In this document: one piece after another, positions 35,353 to 44,030 of the stretch
How the letters are laid out: each line of letters opens with the position of its first letter
Position numbering within the stretch: position 1 is the stretch's first letter
NCBI RefSeq assembly: GCF_022348185.1
Contig: NZ_JAKRFD010000008.1
Span: 186,001 to 250,000 of the forward strand
Direction of reading: 5' to 3'
Length of the DNA stretch: 64,000 nucleotides
From: Epibacterium sp. Ofav1-8
GTDB lineage: Bacteria; Pseudomonadota; Alphaproteobacteria; Rhodobacterales; Rhodobacteraceae
Program-made: the position numbers and the translations under genes
The notes under the pieces: model-generated
What the model saw: only the letters and a program-made list of their open reading frames with translations
Told to the model about the DNA's origin: nothing
The model's database searches: none

Positions 35353-38300
35353 ATGAGCAATACTGATGATCCGCAGGAGGCTGGGATAAAGGCCAGCGCC
35401 ATCGCCTGGGCACGCACCATGTATGACCTGTCCGGCTGGGTCTGGGACCACACCGGGGGCAAGCTGGCCTCCGGCGCCGAAAGCACCGAGGCCACCGCAG
35501 AGACCGCGATGCAGAAGATGCGCGCGCGTATGGATCCGCGCCCCGTCAAAACGGTCGTGCCGCCGGGGGCATCCGCGCAGGAGGAAGCGGCGATCGACCA
35601 GCTCTTTGCCGATTTGCTGGATCACCTCGACACCCATGCCGGGAGCGAGGATCTGACGCAGGCCAAGCAGATGTTCGTCGCGGTGGTCAATCGGGTGGAT
35701 CAGGCGAAACAGGATATTGCACAGCGTGCGCTTGACGCAAAGAAAGTTGAGCTGTCGGACCGGCTGAAGGCCATTCCCTTTTCGACCGAGGTGACAGACG
35801 CCGAGGCACGCGCCTTTGCCAAGAGCCGCAGCGCGCTGTCACGGGTGATTGCCGGGGCGACCGACCTGTCCAAGCTGGAGCCGGTCGAGCCCGCCCTGAC
35901 CAAGCTTGAAAAGGCGGTGACGGCTGCCTTGTCGACGGTGGGACCACGCCAGCAGGCGCAGGACCAGATCACCGCCGCACGCAGCGCGCGTGACGCGATG
36001 GCCAAGGTCGTCGACCGAGGCTACTACAAGGCCGTCACCGATGCGATCGCGGCGGCGGACAAGGCATTGCGCGCGGCCAAAACAGCGTCGGAGATCACGT
36101 CGTTGCGGGCCGCCTTGAAGGCGGTCATGGACAAGGAAGGCGACGCGCGTGCCTATGCGGCGGAATATGAGAGCAAGTCGCTCAAGGTCGAGCTGTACCT
36201 CTCCGTGCACGCGCCCGACCCGGATCGCGACAACCGCAGCCCCGCCCATGCGGCCTGGATCGCCCTGGCCAAATCCGCAGCGCAGAAATCGGCTGCGCTT
36301 GATTTCAGCGGCGCGCGGGCGGAACTGGCGAAGTTCGAAACCCATTCTGCGGTGTCCGGTGATGGCGCAAACGTCAGCGGCTGCGGGAGTTTCGCCGCCG
36401 CCTACGACAGTTTCATGGCGAACTATGATGACAAACGCCTGTTTATCAAAGGCTCCAAGATCCGGGGCGCGGGCGCGATGGATGCGGATCTGGCGGCGGC
36501 GCGCAAGAAAGGCATCTGCGACAAGGACTGGGCCGCGGCAAAAACGCTGCTGGAGGATTTGCAGGACAAGATCGACAAGCTGCATCCGGTCGCTGTCGAA
36601 TGGCGCAAGATCTATCCGCTGACATCGTCTCTGGGCAGTTCCGATCCCTTGCGGCAGGCGGTGGACGCTGCGAAATCGAAACTGAACTCGGACGGCAGCG
36701 GCGATCACGCGGCGGCAAAGGCGGCGTTGACTGGGGTAACGGGCACAGAGCGCAAGCGCGCGGCCACGCTGGCGCGGCTGGCGGCGGTCAAGAAACGGGT
36801 CGAAGGCATCGACACCAGCGCCTTTAGCGCGGCGCACAGCCATGCCAACGGACTGGTGTCCGGCGTGGAGGGCGATATTCCCGGTGATCTTGATGCGGCC
36901 AATACCGGGCTGGATGCGCTTGAGCCGAAACTGGATGCGATCGAGGCCTGGATGCCGCTGATGACGGATGCGCGTGCGGCGCGGGCGTTGCAGGATGCAT
37001 CGGATACCTATGGGTTCCTGGATGACGCCATTACCGAGGCCGGCAAGAACGACTATGCCAAAGCCAGGACAAAGGCGGCAGCGGCCCTGACCAATTATCA
37101 GCTGCTGGCGCGGTATCAGCCGCTCCGGGCGCAGGTGACCGGGGTGCGGGACTGTCAGACATCGGGAACGCCCCCCTATGATATGGTGGATGCGGCGCTG
37201 ACAGAGGCGCATGATCTGGCGACCGTGCAAAAGGATCTGACAAAGGCGATCACCCGTCTGCAACAGGTGCTGGCGGACCCTGCGCTGGCCGAATTGGCGC
37301 ATGAGATCGGCCTGTGGCAACAGCAGTATCCGCGCGTGAAGAAACAGCACGACAAGATCACCACCGTGATGGAACCGGCCGCGGCCAAGAAGACCCTGAC
37401 CGATGCCATGGCGGCGGTCGAAGACAAGGCGAATACCGATCACGATTACCCGGGGGCGATGGAGCTGCTGGAGACCCATCGGCAAGCGCTGGTGGCCGGG
37501 CGCGCCTATGTCGCCAATCGCAAACGCGCCAAGTCGTTGAAAAAGGCGCTGGACCGGGCGGTTGCGACCTTTTCCGGCGTGCCGGATGTGGAACAGAAAC
37601 TCTATGGCCACACGGACGACAGCAAGCTACGGGCGGCGATGAAGGCGGCAGATGATCTCGCCATTGCGGGGAAGGTGGCGGATGCCGCCAAGGCCTATGC
37701 GGCGCTGCTGACATCATGGCAGGGTTTTGCCAAGGAAACCGCCAAGCTGCACGAAGCCGCAGATGCGGTCGGGTCAAACGCGGGCCATTCGATCGACCGG
37801 CATGGCGCCGATGTCACGGATGCGGAGCTGCTGGCGCGACTGACCACCGGGGTCGCACCGGATGGCAAGACCTCGACGACCAGGGCCTCGTCGAAGTTCG
37901 ACACGTTCGAAGCCTGGTTGCAGGCGCGCGAAGAAGGTGCGGCGATGCTGGAGCAGAAATCGCACCCCGGCAGCAGCGACACCATCAAGGTCTCCGACAC
38001 CTCGGTGCCGGCGGACGTGAATGCGGTTGTGGCGATGAAGGCGGAGATCGACCATCAGGGGCCGATCGACAAGGCCTATGTCGGGGTGAAACCCGCCCCG
38101 GGTGTGGACCCGGTCAAGGGCAAGATCGGCAAGGGAGACACCTACGAGACCTATGAGGCGCTCGACGGGATCACCCGCAGCCAGACGCTGTGGCTGTTCG
38201 AGATTGATTTCTCCGGGCTGACGATCCCGCCGGTGGGCCATGTGTCCCCCCCGGATTTCAGGCACAAGGGCGACCCCAAGGCCTATATCGACATCTACAC

Positions 38301-38409
38301 CACCGAGCATGGAGCGGCACCGGCCAGCATCCCCGGCAAGTGGGTGATGATGCAACTGTTCCCGCTGGTCGACAAATGGAACCAGGAGTTGCAGGATTAT
38401 GAAACCTAG
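35353..38409 (+). CDS. 1018-residue helical-repeat protein with distinct C-terminal domain; family not recognised
   Basis: The start at 35353 has AGGGGG upstream. There is no signal peptide and no membrane segment. Residues about 80-800 are Ala/Lys/Asp-rich and look entirely helical, built of loosely repeated units of about 80 residues. The units share short motifs such as DFSGARAELAKFE, NDYAKARTKAAAAL, HDYPGAMELLETH, and W-x3-YP before each unit. From residue 812 the character changes: H812-SID-R-H817-G, then DAELLARLTTGVAPDGK and KFDTFEAWLQAREE. A beta-rich end follows (LWLFEIDFSGLTIPP, KAYIDIYTTEHGAAP, GKWVMMQLFPLVDKW). The H-x4-H entry followed by a Leu-rich helix recalls toxin domains at the C-termini of polymorphic effectors, but this is only resemblance. 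It heads a three-gene operon. Function is unknown. Confidence 0.75.
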   Translation: MSNTDDPQEAGIKASAIAWARTMYDLSGWVWDHTGGKLASGAESTEATAETAMQKMRARMDPRPVKTVVPPGASAQEEAAIDQLFADLLDHLDTHAGSEDLTQAKQMFVAVVNRVDQAKQDIAQRALDAKKVELSDRLKAIPFSTEVTDAEARAFAKSRSALSRVIAGATDLSKLEPVEPALTKLEKAVTAALSTVGPRQQAQDQITAARSARDAMAKVVDRGYYKAVTDAIAAADKALRAAKTASEITSLRAALKAVMDKEGDARAYAAEYESKSLKVELYLSVHAPDPDRDNRSPAHAAWIALAKSAAQKSAALDFSGARAELAKFETHSAVSGDGANVSGCGSFAAAYDSFMANYDDKRLFIKGSKIRGAGAMDADLAAARKKGICDKDWAAAKTLLEDLQDKIDKLHPVAVEWRKIYPLTSSLGSSDPLRQAVDAAKSKLNSDGSGDHAAAKAALTGVTGTERKRAATLARLAAVKKRVEGIDTSAFSAAHSHANGLVSGVEGDIPGDLDAANTGLDALEPKLDAIEAWMPLMTDARAARALQDASDTYGFLDDAITEAGKNDYAKARTKAAAALTNYQLLARYQPLRAQVTGVRDCQTSGTPPYDMVDAALTEAHDLATVQKDLTKAITRLQQVLADPALAELAHEIGLWQQQYPRVKKQHDKITTVMEPAAAKKTLTDAMAAVEDKANTDHDYPGAMELLETHRQALVAGRAYVANRKRAKSLKKALDRAVATFSGVPDVEQKLYGHTDDSKLRAAMKAADDLAIAGKVADAAKAYAALLTSWQGFAKETAKLHEAADAVGSNAGHSIDRHGADVTDAELLARLTTGVAPDGKTSTTRASSKFDTFEAWLQAREEGAAMLEQKSHPGSSDTIKVSDTSVPADVNAVVAMKAEIDHQGPIDKAYVGVKPAPGVDPVKGKIGKGDTYETYEALDGITRSQTLWLFEIDFSGLTIPPVGHVSPPDFRHKGDPKAYIDIYTTEHGAAPASIPGKWVMMQLFPLVDKWNQELQDYET

Positions 38410-38424
38410 TCAGAGGTTTGAGAG

Positions 38425-38805
38425 ATGAAGATCAACTACTACGTGGTGCGGCGCTACCTGAGCTGGCTGACAGAGGGGCGTGCAGCCTCCGACCCGGATC
38501 GCCTCGACGACTGGGAGAGCTATGAGCCCGACATGGACCAGATGATACGTGAGGCCCGCGAGGCGGGCGACGAGGTCCTGCTCAAGCGATCCCTGGATTC
38601 GCTGATCGCCGACCCGGACGGGCGCATTGATGCCTTTGCCGGGCAGGTGCACGGGTTCGACGAGGATGATCTGGTGGCGCTGTTTACGGCCGCGTTCGAC
38701 TATCTGTGGCCGGACGAGATGCTGAGCGAGCCGGGCGCGGGGCCGGCGCTGGAATTCGTGCCGATGTCGGATGAGGAATGGGCCGCGCGGCAAGGGCAGG
38801 GCTGA
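38425..38805 (+). CDS. Small acidic protein of unknown function, partner of the preceding gene
   Basis: A 126-residue protein, strongly acidic (many D/E, for example DRLDDWESYEPDMDQM and HGFDEDDLVALFTAAFDYLWPDE), starting MKINYYVVRRYLSWLTEG. There is no signal, membrane segment or helix-turn-helix. Spacing of 15 bases from the large gene and 16 bases to the next indicates co-translation. Small acidic proteins directly behind a large putative effector gene are often immunity proteins or chaperones. That role is inference here and nothing in the sequence proves it. The family is not recognised. Confidence 0.7.
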   Translation: MKINYYVVRRYLSWLTEGRAASDPDRLDDWESYEPDMDQMIREAREAGDEVLLKRSLDSLIADPDGRIDAFAGQVHGFDEDDLVALFTAAFDYLWPDEMLSEPGAGPALEFVPMSDEEWAARQGQG

Positions 38806-38821
38806 ACCGGAGGAGGGTGCA

Positions 38822-39880
38822 ATGGCGACGGGCGACACTGATCCCAGCTTCGATCTCGATGTCATTCAATCACTGATCAAGAAGGGCAAGGCGGGCGGGG
38901 GGCCTTTTCCCTTTGCCTTTGGTCTGGCGGCCAAGCCGGAGGCCTGCGGGTTCCTGCCGCATCTGCGCAAACCGGTGAAGGCGTTGAAATCCGAACTCAA
39001 ATCCACCAGCCCGGCGATCAAGAAAGTCTGCGTCGGAACCTTTACCGTGGAGGAGGGGCAGCTTCGGCTCAGCTGCGAAAAGCCGATCAAGGGGATCATC
39101 CGGCAGCTGCGGGTCCGGTTTCGCAAGGCCGGGCTGGGCAAGTTCAAACCCGTGCTGGTGGGCCCCGATGGGCAGGAGATCGACGAGGACAGCCTGCCGG
39201 ATGACGACGGCGCAGAGGAGCGCCAGCCGGCGGATCACACTGCATCGGATACGGCCACGGCAGATGCTGCAGCGCCGTCAGAGGATGGCGGGGCCACCCT
39301 GAAAGCGCAGCTGGTGTCGTTGAACGCGCGGCTGAAAGAGGCGCCCGAGGATCAGCGCGCCAAAATGGCAAAGGTCCTTCAGCTCGCCGTTGCCAAGCTG
39401 AAGGCGGGGGATATGGCCACCGCCCAAAAGGCCGCGGATCAGCTGGCTGCTGCGCTCGACCGCAATGGCGCCGAGACCGCGCGCGAAACTGGCGACACTG
39501 CGGCCCCCGGCGCGCCGCTGGACATCTGGATCGCGGCCAAGGACACGGTCGACGGGCAGATTGGGCAATTGCAATCGGCCTTGCGGGGGATCAGGCATCC
39601 GGCTTTTGACAGGATTGCGGACCTGGGGCTGGCGGGTCTGTCCGGGGGGACGATGAACACAACATTGATGGCTGCCCTCTATGACTACAGGGACGCGCCG
39701 GCATCCCGGCAGGAGGACAGCCGCACCGCACTGCGCGCCGCCGTCGGGACCTATCGTGCGTTCCTGCACTCCGATCCCGTTGTGGCCCATTGCGAGAACA
39801 ACCCCTTTGGCGTGCGCCTCACGCTGATCGAAACCCTGGGCGGGGCGCTGGATCGCATCGAGAGCGAGCTGAAGACCTAG
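38822..39880 (+). CDS. 352-residue two-domain protein of unknown function in the same operon
   Basis: Residues about 15-125 form a compact domain (KKGKAGGGPFPFAFGLAAKP, EACGFLPHLRKPVKALKSEL, CVGTFTVEEGQLRLSCEKP, KPVLVGPDGQEID). An acidic Ala-rich linker reaches about 155. A helical unit at 155-215 (RLKEAPEDQRAKMAKVLQLA, KAGDMATAQKAADQLAAAL) has the same style as the repeats of the 1018-residue protein. A final helical domain covers 230-352 (LDIWIAAKDTVDGQIGQLQ through NPFGVRLTLIETLGGALDR). GGAGGAGGG precedes the ATG at 38822. The shared repeat style and the operon suggest that this protein and the large one act together. I do not recognise a named family. Confidence 0.72.
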   Translation: MATGDTDPSFDLDVIQSLIKKGKAGGGPFPFAFGLAAKPEACGFLPHLRKPVKALKSELKSTSPAIKKVCVGTFTVEEGQLRLSCEKPIKGIIRQLRVRFRKAGLGKFKPVLVGPDGQEIDEDSLPDDDGAEERQPADHTASDTATADAAAPSEDGGATLKAQLVSLNARLKEAPEDQRAKMAKVLQLAVAKLKAGDMATAQKAADQLAAALDRNGAETARETGDTAAPGAPLDIWIAAKDTVDGQIGQLQSALRGIRHPAFDRIADLGLAGLSGGTMNTTLMAALYDYRDAPASRQEDSRTALRAAVGTYRAFLHSDPVVAHCENNPFGVRLTLIETLGGALDRIESELKT

Positions 39881-40025
39881 GGTCCGGCGCCGGGGCTGCG
39901 GGCTTGGCGGGGTCGTGCTTCAGCGCCGCCCGTGCCCTGCCGCGGGTCGAGGGGCGAAATCTGCGCTTTGCCGATCACCGCGGGTTGATCCTTCCGTCCC
40001 GGTGGCGATAAGCTCGCTGTCCAAT
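39881..40025. other. Spacer between the three-gene operon and the AraC-type regulator
   Basis: The 145 bases hold no gene, and no clear terminator hairpin is visible. The regulator downstream could therefore be partly read from the upstream operon. Confidence 0.35.
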
Positions 40026-41027
40026 ATGACCCACGCCCCAGATCCCACTGATGATCCCTGTTCCGATGCGGCTGCCCCTCCGGCGCCGCTCTTGACGTTC
40101 GAGCTGTTCGTACAGCCCGGGTTCTCGCATCAGGAGCTGTCGTCGATCCTGGCGGTGCTGGAGGCGGCCAATGCGATGGAAACCGGGGCCTATTTCACCT
40201 GGCAGATCACCTCCGACTCGCCCGGGCTGCTGGCCAGCAACGGCGACATGCTGGTCCGGGCAGAGCCGGCGATCGGGGTGCAGTATCTGCGCGATGTTCT
40301 GTTTGTTGTCGGTGGGCGCAATTGCAGTGGCGGCAGCTGGCTGCCCCGGGCGCGCGCCATGCAGAAGGAACGGCGCCCGGCCTTTCTGTTGTCGGAGGCG
40401 GCGGCGGAGTATATCCGGCGATCCGCGCCCCTGTCCGGACCGGTCACCACCCATTGGCTGGAGGCGCGCACGCTGCAGGAGACCGGAGACTATCCGACGC
40501 TCTCCAACCATCTGGTCGAGGACAACTCCGGTCTGCTGACTTGCGCCGGTCGCGGCCACACGGCAGAGCTTGTGATCCGTCTGCTGGCGCAGGTCCTGTC
40601 GCCGCAGGACTGCGCGGAATTGACGAGCCTCCTGGTGCTGGAGGCCACCCGGGGCTTCAGCGGCGAGCAGCCCAAGGGCGCGGCCCGGAACACCAATCTG
40701 CTAGAGGCCCGTCTGGTCAAGGCGATGGCGGTGATGGAGGCCAATGTGGAGCATCCGCTGCCCACCGCAGAGATCGCCGAGCACGCCGGGGTGTCGATCC
40801 GGCATCTGGAGCGCCTGTTTCTGACCCATCTACACACGACGCCGGCCAAACACTATATGAAGCTGCGGTTGAAACTGGCCAACAAGCTGATTTCGGACAC
40901 CAATCTGCCGATTGCGGAGATTGCCTTTGCCAGCGGCTTTGCCTCTTCGACGTCGCTGGCACGGGCCTATCGCCGCGACTATGGGATGACGCCCTATCAG
41001 GTGCGCGCCCGCGATCGCGGTGTCTGA
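40026..41027 (+). CDS. GlxA-family AraC-type transcriptional regulator
   Basis: A 333-residue protein with an N-terminal DJ-1/PfpI-like (class I glutamine amidotransferase fold) sensing domain (residues about 22-190, LTFELFVQPGFSHQELSSIL, FVVGGRNCSGGSWL). A C-terminal AraC double helix-turn-helix (about 230-330) includes AEIAEHAGVSIRHLERLFL and AEIAFASGFASSTSLARAYRR. GlxA-family members such as GbdR and CdhR regulate choline, carnitine or arginine catabolism. The ligand cannot be inferred here. The start at 40026 gives a full domain. It lies on the same strand between the unknown three-gene operon and the Hint pair, so it may control either. Confidence 0.88.
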   Translation: MTHAPDPTDDPCSDAAAPPAPLLTFELFVQPGFSHQELSSILAVLEAANAMETGAYFTWQITSDSPGLLASNGDMLVRAEPAIGVQYLRDVLFVVGGRNCSGGSWLPRARAMQKERRPAFLLSEAAAEYIRRSAPLSGPVTTHWLEARTLQETGDYPTLSNHLVEDNSGLLTCAGRGHTAELVIRLLAQVLSPQDCAELTSLLVLEATRGFSGEQPKGAARNTNLLEARLVKAMAVMEANVEHPLPTAEIAEHAGVSIRHLERLFLTHLHTTPAKHYMKLRLKLANKLISDTNLPIAEIAFASGFASSTSLARAYRRDYGMTPYQVRARDRGV

Positions 41028-41194
41028 CCGATCCGCCGCGCACTCGCTCCGCCGGGGTTTGTCAACAATTAACCGTCTTCTGCTAGGGTCGATGCGGGTC
41101 CAGGAGGTCGCCGACACTGGCGGCGCCACCACGGGCTGGCGCGTGGCTGCCGGGGCGCCTGCGCCCTGCGTCGGGTTGGAAAGCAGAGACGATC

Positions 41195-41815
41195 ATGACG
41201 GTATATGTCGTTACGGCATCGAACTATAACGAGCCTGCGTTCTGGGCAGGAATTGCCGAAGCGGAGGCGGGGCACACGCTTGATTTCAGCCCGCTGCCGC
41301 CGGGGTTCGAATTCTCCGTAAACGCCGCGACCAACAGCATTTCAATCTGGAACGGTGTGTCCTGGTACAGGATCGGATCGCGGGGCAACGCAAGAGTGGA
41401 TGCCGTTCTGGGCGGTGCAACGCACACGGATCAGTTTACCACGCTCATCGGTCGCGACCGAGGCGGCGCGCGCCAGCGGATGGTCCTAGGGCAAGAGGCT
41501 GCGACGCAGCCGCTGCCCCCCGGCGCGGCCACCACGCTGGAGGTCAGCAACGTCGCAGAGACGCCGGTCGACCTCTATGTGATGGGTGGCTCGGGCGAGC
41601 CGCTGCACATCGCCGACATCCCCGGGGGCGCGACCTATATCGCCACAACTGCGGCCGGAACGCGATGGATGTTGCAGGACCGTGCTCGGGCAGAGCGGGT
41701 GTGGATCAACGTAGATGGCCCCACCCGGATCACGACCCGCATCACCACCCAGAGCGCCTCGGAACCGGTGGCCGTCGGGGAGATGCCGGTGACGTCTGCT
41801 GCGGCGACCGGATGA
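41195..41815 (+). CDS. Uncharacterised protein resembling the N-domain of Roseobacter Hint proteins
   Basis: A 206-residue beta-rich protein starting MTVYVVTASNYNEPAFWAGI. That N-terminal pattern is, as I recall, found at the start of single-chain Roseobacter proteins that carry a Hint domain further on. The rest is beta-strand-like (LEVSNVAETPVDLYVMGGSG, ATYIATTAAGTRWML). Its stop overlaps the start of the downstream Hint gene by the ATGA tetranucleotide, so the two are translationally coupled. There is no signal peptide. The 167 bases upstream hold the promoter (a TTGTCA element at about 41059). Function is unknown. It could be the substrate or carrier part of a split Hint protein. Confidence 0.68.
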   Translation: MTVYVVTASNYNEPAFWAGIAEAEAGHTLDFSPLPPGFEFSVNAATNSISIWNGVSWYRIGSRGNARVDAVLGGATHTDQFTTLIGRDRGGARQRMVLGQEAATQPLPPGAATTLEVSNVAETPVDLYVMGGSGEPLHIADIPGGATYIATTAAGTRWMLQDRARAERVWINVDGPTRITTRITTQSASEPVAVGEMPVTSAAATG

Positions 41816-42720
41816 GGCATGACGCCCGGCATACTGCATGGTCCCTTGACCGCTGCGATCTATCTGGTCGCGACGGGCCGGAGGATCCCGGACCCGGAGC
41901 GGAAGCGACGGCGCCTGAATTGCCGGTGGCGCCACCTGCTGATGCCAGCGCCCCATTCGCGGATGATAGGCAGCCGGTGATGCGGGCGGCGGGCACAGAA
42001 GACCAGCCGCCATCGGTGCAGCATTGCGCGCCGGGGGTGCCCTGTTTCACCCCGGGAATTCGCCTTGCCACGGCGCGCGGGGCGATCCCGGTGGAGCAGA
42101 TCGCGGTGGGCGATCTGCTGCAAACCGCAGACAACGGCTTTCAACCGGTGATCTGGGTCGGACGCCGGGATCTGAGCGCGGCGGATCTTTGGTCCCATCC
42201 GCATCTGCGGCCGGTTCTGCTGTCGCCGGGGGGGCTGTTGGCGAATGAACGCGCCTTGCTGGTGTCTCCGCAGCATCGTTTCATGCTCAACCGGCGGCGG
42301 CTGGGCGATCTCGGCGCGGTCGGCGAGGCGTTCCTGCGTGCGCGCCTGTTGCAGCATGTCGCGCCGCAGACCGCCTGTGTCCAGACAGCGGATGTGCCGG
42401 TCAGCTACGTCCATCTGATGACCGAGCGACATCAGGTGGTCTTTGCGGAAGGGGTCGCGACGGAGACCTTCTGGCCGGGGCCGGAGGCCTTGCGCGGCCT
42501 CTCCCTGGCGGATCGGCAAGAGCTGTTCGATCTGTTTCCCGAATTGCTGCCCGCCCTGCGGTTGCAGGGCGCGGCGGGGCGGCAGTTTGTCGATCTGCGC
42601 TATTGCAGTTTGGCACGACAGGATGTGTCCCGCGGGGATCTGGCCGCATTGGCGCCGGGCGGGCAGGCGGTGGCGGCGCGATCCGGCGCCGCTGCCGGAC
42701 CGCCGCGCCGTGGCGCCTAG
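41812..42720 (+). CDS. Hint (hedgehog/intein-type) domain protein
   Basis: A 302-residue protein. After a hydrophilic lead of about 75 residues it shows a Hint domain beginning at the cysteine of PCFTPGIRLATARGAIPVEQI. DLLQTADNGFQPVIWVGRRDL and the block SPQHRFMLNRRR follow, matching the Roseobacter Hint_2 group. In Hint proteins the first cysteine and the block-B-type histidine drive an N-S acyl shift and peptide cleavage. The usual C-terminal HN of inteins is not seen, so cleavage rather than splicing would be expected. It is coupled by ATGA overlap to the preceding gene. It shares the palindromic CTAG at its stop with the convergent M20 gene. Confidence 0.8.
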   Translation: MRHDARHTAWSLDRCDLSGRDGPEDPGPGAEATAPELPVAPPADASAPFADDRQPVMRAAGTEDQPPSVQHCAPGVPCFTPGIRLATARGAIPVEQIAVGDLLQTADNGFQPVIWVGRRDLSAADLWSHPHLRPVLLSPGGLLANERALLVSPQHRFMLNRRRLGDLGAVGEAFLRARLLQHVAPQTACVQTADVPVSYVHLMTERHQVVFAEGVATETFWPGPEALRGLSLADRQELFDLFPELLPALRLQGAAGRQFVDLRYCSLARQDVSRGDLAALAPGGQAVAARSGAAAGPPRRGA

Positions 42721-43940
42721 GCGGCCTCTGCGCGTCCCTTGAGGAACTCACAGGTCACCTGGACGGCGGCGGCCATATCCTCGGCGCTGGCGAATTCTTC
42801 GGGCCGGTGGCTGATCCCGTCGCGACAGCGCACGAACAGCATGGCGGTCTCGCAAAGCGCCGCCATCGCCGACGCATCATGGGTCGCGCCGGAGGGCAGG
42901 CGCGGTGCCGCAATGCCGCTGTGGCGACAGGCGGCCTCCAGCGTGTCCATCAACGCGGGGGCGCAGGGCACGGCCGGTTGCGCATAGGTGCGGCTCATGG
43001 AGAAGGCGGTGCCGCGGGCGGCGGCGATTTCGGTGCCCCAGACCTGCGCTTCGGCGGCAAACGCAGCGCGTTCCTCATCCGACAATGCCCTGATTTCAAG
43101 AGTGAGCTCGGCCTCGCGCGGGATTGCGTTCACCACGGCGGGTTTCAGGTTGAGCGTGCCGACCGTGGCCCGGAGCCCGTCGCGGCCCGCTGCCGTGTCG
43201 TGTACCCGGGCGATGAAATCCGCGGCGGCGACCAGCGCATCGCGGCGCCCCTGCATCGGGACCGTGCCCGCATGTCCGGTTTCCCCGCTGAAGGTGATGC
43301 TGTTGCGCTCGATGCCGCAGATGCCGGTGACGATGCCGCATGGCACATTGTCCCGTTGCAGGACCGGCCCCTGTTCAATGTGGATTTCCAGATAGGCCTG
43401 CACTCTGTCACGAGGCCGGCGCATCTGACCCAGTGCATCCGGGTCGCCCCCGAACTGCGCGAGCGCCGCGCGCAGGGACACGCCATCGGCATCCGTCATC
43501 GCAAGCGCGTCGGGATCAAGCTGCCCCGTCAACGCCCGTGGTCCGAGGAGCGCGGTGGGAAATCGCACGCCTTCCTCGTCGGCGAAGGCCAGCACCTCTA
43601 CCGGAAACGGCAGTTGCACCCCCTCTGCGGCAAGCTGCTCCAGCGCGAGGCAGCCGATCAGGACGCCCATGATGCCGTCGTAACGCCCGCCTTCGCGCAC
43701 GCTGTCCTGATGTGATCCGATCAACACCGCCGGTGCGCCCGCGGTGGAGGCGCTGCGTCCGATCAGGGTGGCGGCGGCATCCATGTGACAGGACAGGCCG
43801 GCCTGTGTCATCCAGCCCCGGATCACATCGAGGGCGGCCGCATGTTCGGGCGTGAAGGGGAACCGGGTCACCCCCGGTCCGGGTGCGCTGCAGGTTGCGA
43901 TTTCATTCAATCGGCGCTCGGCCTCTTTGCCCCAGTCCAT
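42717..43940 (-). CDS. M20-family amidohydrolase (allantoate/N-carbamoyl-L-amino acid hydrolase type)
   Basis: A 407-residue zinc hydrolase of the M20 family, amidase/hydantoinase-carbamoylase branch. It shows the metal-site motifs GSHQDSVREGGRYDGIMGV and FADEEGVRFP, the IHIEQGPVL bridge, and a C-terminal substrate region SGATHDASAMAAL. Such enzymes hydrolyse N-carbamoyl amino acids, beta-ureidopropionate or allantoate. Sequence alone does not decide which. The ATG at 43940 has a GGGG Shine-Dalgarno, and a TTG 12 bases upstream is less likely. It is divergent from the FadR-type regulator across two operator-like sites. Confidence 0.88.
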   Translation of the reverse strand: MDWGKEAERRLNEIATCSAPGPGVTRFPFTPEHAAALDVIRGWMTQAGLSCHMDAAATLIGRSASTAGAPAVLIGSHQDSVREGGRYDGIMGVLIGCLALEQLAAEGVQLPFPVEVLAFADEEGVRFPTALLGPRALTGQLDPDALAMTDADGVSLRAALAQFGGDPDALGQMRRPRDRVQAYLEIHIEQGPVLQRDNVPCGIVTGICGIERNSITFSGETGHAGTVPMQGRRDALVAAADFIARVHDTAAGRDGLRATVGTLNLKPAVVNAIPREAELTLEIRALSDEERAAFAAEAQVWGTEIAAARGTAFSMSRTYAQPAVPCAPALMDTLEAACRHSGIAAPRLPSGATHDASAMAALCETAMLFVRCRDGISHRPEEFASAEDMAAAVQVTCEFLKGRAEAA

Positions 43941-43952
43941 CGTGGCCCCCAA

Positions 43953-44019
43953 TTTATAATGATTAATTTAGCTCTATCGTTCGCAGGTTTTCCTGTCTAT
44001 GCTTTTTATCATGATAAAA
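43953..44019. promoter_or_regulatory. Two operator-like sites between the M20 gene and the FadR-type regulator
   Basis: A perfect 16-bp palindrome TTTTATCATGATAAAA lies at 44004-44019. A degenerate copy TTTATAATGATTAA lies at 43953-43966. The centres are about 52 bases (five helical turns) apart. Related sites lie in the DUF1028/dppA divergent region. Confidence 0.7.
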
Positions 44020-44030
44020 GGCGGCAGAAG

